Notes under the pieces: generated by a model
Databases searched by the model: none
What the model was told of the DNA's origin: nothing
The model's input: the letters and a program-made list of their open reading frames with translations, nothing else
DNA from: Sporomusa sp.
GTDB lineage: Bacteria; Bacillota_C; Negativicutes; Sporomusales; Sporomusaceae
Assembly: GCA_029256645.1 (NCBI GenBank)
Contig: JAQSXM010000195.1
Coordinates: forward strand, 1-6,631
DNA: 6,631 nt
Direction of reading: 5' to 3'
Program-made: the position numbers and the translations under genes
Part shown: piece after piece, positions 6,030 to 6,631 of the stretch
Layout: the number at the start of each line of letters is the position of its first letter
Numbering within the stretch: the stretch's first letter is position 1

Positions 6030-6070
6030 CCAGGTTAATAAATTTAAATATGTTGTGGTTAAACTTCTTG

Positions 6071-6466
6071 TTATAGTTTAATTGTTTTAGAGTTGCCTTT
6101 CATATCCTGGAGCGTTGCCTCTCCATTCTCAATATAAAACAACTCAAAAATAGAATCGTCTACACTGTACATGTTGGCAAGCTGTGGCATCTTAGTAAGG
6201 GCAGCCTGTTTACTTTGCTTACTTGTGTTAAAAACCGCTTTACCTTTTAAGCGTATCCATTCACCAGTATTCGAGGTTGTAGAGATCTCAAAATTAGGGT
6301 TGGCTTTGAGTTGCCTGTACACATTTTTCTGATTGCTAGTACCAAAATGCAGCTTACCCTCGAAATTCATTACAAAGCCAAAAGGGCGCACCTTCGGGAT
6401 GTCACCATCGACGGTGGCAAGATAAAAAATAGGATTTTCAGTTAAAAACTTAAGAACTTCTTCCAT
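6071..6466 (-). CDS. Pyridoxamine 5'-phosphate oxidase-like FMN-binding split-barrel protein
   Basis: Small cytoplasmic flavoprotein-like protein, 131 residues, a normal length for the short single-domain members. Family features visible: NPIFYLATVDGDIPKVRPFGFV (about 11-32), the first strands with the Arg-Pro that precedes the FMN site; KLHFGTSNQKNVYRQLKANP (38-57), with the Thr/Ser and Lys typical of phosphate binding; and EWIRLKGKAVF (69-79). Such proteins bind FMN, or sometimes heme or F420, as dimers. Most are not true PLP-synthesis enzymes, and some (Nim-type) reduce nitro compounds, so the substrate is left open. The start has a good Shine-Dalgarno sequence (AAAGGAG, 7 bases away). The gene has its own promoter and terminator, and is divergent from a putative HxlR-family regulator, the usual arrangement for a regulator and the stress-induced flavoprotein it controls. 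Confidence 0.88.
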   Translation of the reverse strand: MEEVLKFLTENPIFYLATVDGDIPKVRPFGFVMNFEGKLHFGTSNQKNVYRQLKANPNFEISTTSNTGEWIRLKGKAVFNTSKQSKQAALTKMPQLANMYSVDDSIFELFYIENGEATLQDMKGNSKTIKL

Positions 6467-6473
6467 GACAATT

Positions 6474-6480
6474 CTCCTTT
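6474..6480 (-). promoter_or_regulatory. Ribosome binding site of the FMN split-barrel gene
   Basis: On the minus strand AAAGGAG precedes the ATG (6466-6464) by 7 bases, confirming the start. Confidence 0.8.
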
Positions 6481-6498
6481 ACTTTATGTATTTTTATG

Positions 6499-6513
6499 AT
6501 ACGATTATACGAT
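6499..6513. repeat. Tandem heptamer repeat over the -10 box; candidate operator
   Basis: ATACGAT-T-ATACGAT: two exact 7-base copies one base apart (6499-6505 and 6507-6513), covering the -10 box of the minus-strand promoter. Position suggests a regulator site, possibly for the adjacent HxlR-like protein, but the 8-base period is not a typical dyad operator. Confidence 0.4.
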
Positions 6514-6531
6514 ATAGGCATAAAAAAACAA
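6504..6531 (-). promoter_or_regulatory. Probable sigma-A promoter of the FMN split-barrel gene
   Basis: On the minus strand the -10 box TATAAT (6509-6504) is perfect; the -35 TTGTTT (6531-6526) is weak, and the spacer is 16 bases. Transcription would start near 6497, about 30 bases before the start codon. Confidence 0.6.
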
Positions 6532-6584
6532 GTATGCAGTTGTTTCTTATTTAGTCAGTATTATATGAGTATTGGAGAAAAATT

Positions 6585-6631
6585 ATGAATCGTAAAATAA
6601 AATCCCAAGAGGCAAGCGACTGTCCGGTAAT
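6585..6631 (+). CDS. Start of a probable HxlR-family transcriptional regulator (partial, runs off right edge)
   Basis: Only 15 codons are visible: MNRKIKSQEASDCPV. The ATG is preceded by GGAG (6574-6577) with 7 bases between, a proper ribosome binding site, and the frame stays open to the window end. The Asp-Cys-Pro-Val at 12-15 is how many HxlR (DUF24) winged-helix regulators begin, just before the TLDxIGGKW helix. The Cys at 13 is the position used as a thiol sensor in YodB/HypR-type members. Divergence from a flavoprotein gene fits this family's habit of controlling neighbouring oxidoreductases. With so few residues, the family call is tentative; that a gene starts here is likely. Confidence 0.6.
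   Translation, partial: MNRKIKSQEASDCPV

Noticed and set aside
4928..6559. The 9-mer TTAGTCAGT found at 4928-4936 and 6551-6559, both ahead of TATAAT-like boxes
   Set aside because: Only two copies; at 6551 it lacks the palindromic partner present at 4921, so a shared operator is not supported by this window alone.

Overview
The window looks like chromosome of a low-GC, probably anaerobic Firmicute. Strong Shine-Dalgarno sequences, sigma-A type promoters (TTGACT/TATAAT) and two U-tract terminators support this. The protein set (FMN-binding membrane protein, bacteriohemerythrin, methyl-accepting chemotaxis protein, and a small secreted protein that resembles ones I recall from Sporomusa/Pelosinus) suggests the Negativicutes, but that placement is an impression, not a proof.

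Layout. (1) 1-2337, plus strand: the C-terminal part of a MarR-family regulator whose start lies left of the window, then one base later a P1B-type heavy-metal ATPase. The regulator carries a histidine pattern like the zinc sensor AdcR/ZitR, so the pair reads as a metal-responsive efflux operon. (2) 2338-3023: a near-consensus sigma-A promoter followed by a Fur box (17/19 to the classical consensus) inside a perfect 19-bp inverted repeat, driving a small membrane-anchored or secreted FMN-binding protein. (3) 3106-4830: a methyl-accepting chemotaxis protein with a four-helix-bundle sensor domain, with no convincing promoter of its own. (4) 4920-5481: a monocistronic unit with a clear promoter, a palindrome over its -35 box, a small secreted protein of unknown function and a strong bidirectional terminator. 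(5) 5493-5891, minus strand: a complete bacteriohemerythrin with all seven di-iron ligands, convergent with the secreted protein. (6) 5986-6466, minus strand: a pyridoxamine-5'-phosphate-oxidase-like (FMN split-barrel) protein with its own terminator. (7) 6585-6631, plus strand, divergent: the first 15 codons of what looks like an HxlR-family regulator.

The shared theme is metals, iron and redox: metal efflux, a Fur-controlled flavoprotein, a di-iron oxygen-binding protein, a second flavoprotein beside a putative redox-sensing regulator, and a chemoreceptor. No phage, transposon, CRISPR array, tRNA or rRNA was seen. Four of the genes have starts that are best moved or completed relative to the longest open frame: the MarR gene runs off the left edge, the FMN-binding gene starts at GTG 2520, the secreted protein at ATG 4992, and hemerythrin at the ATG at 5891. 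No stretch over 300 bases lacks a gene.
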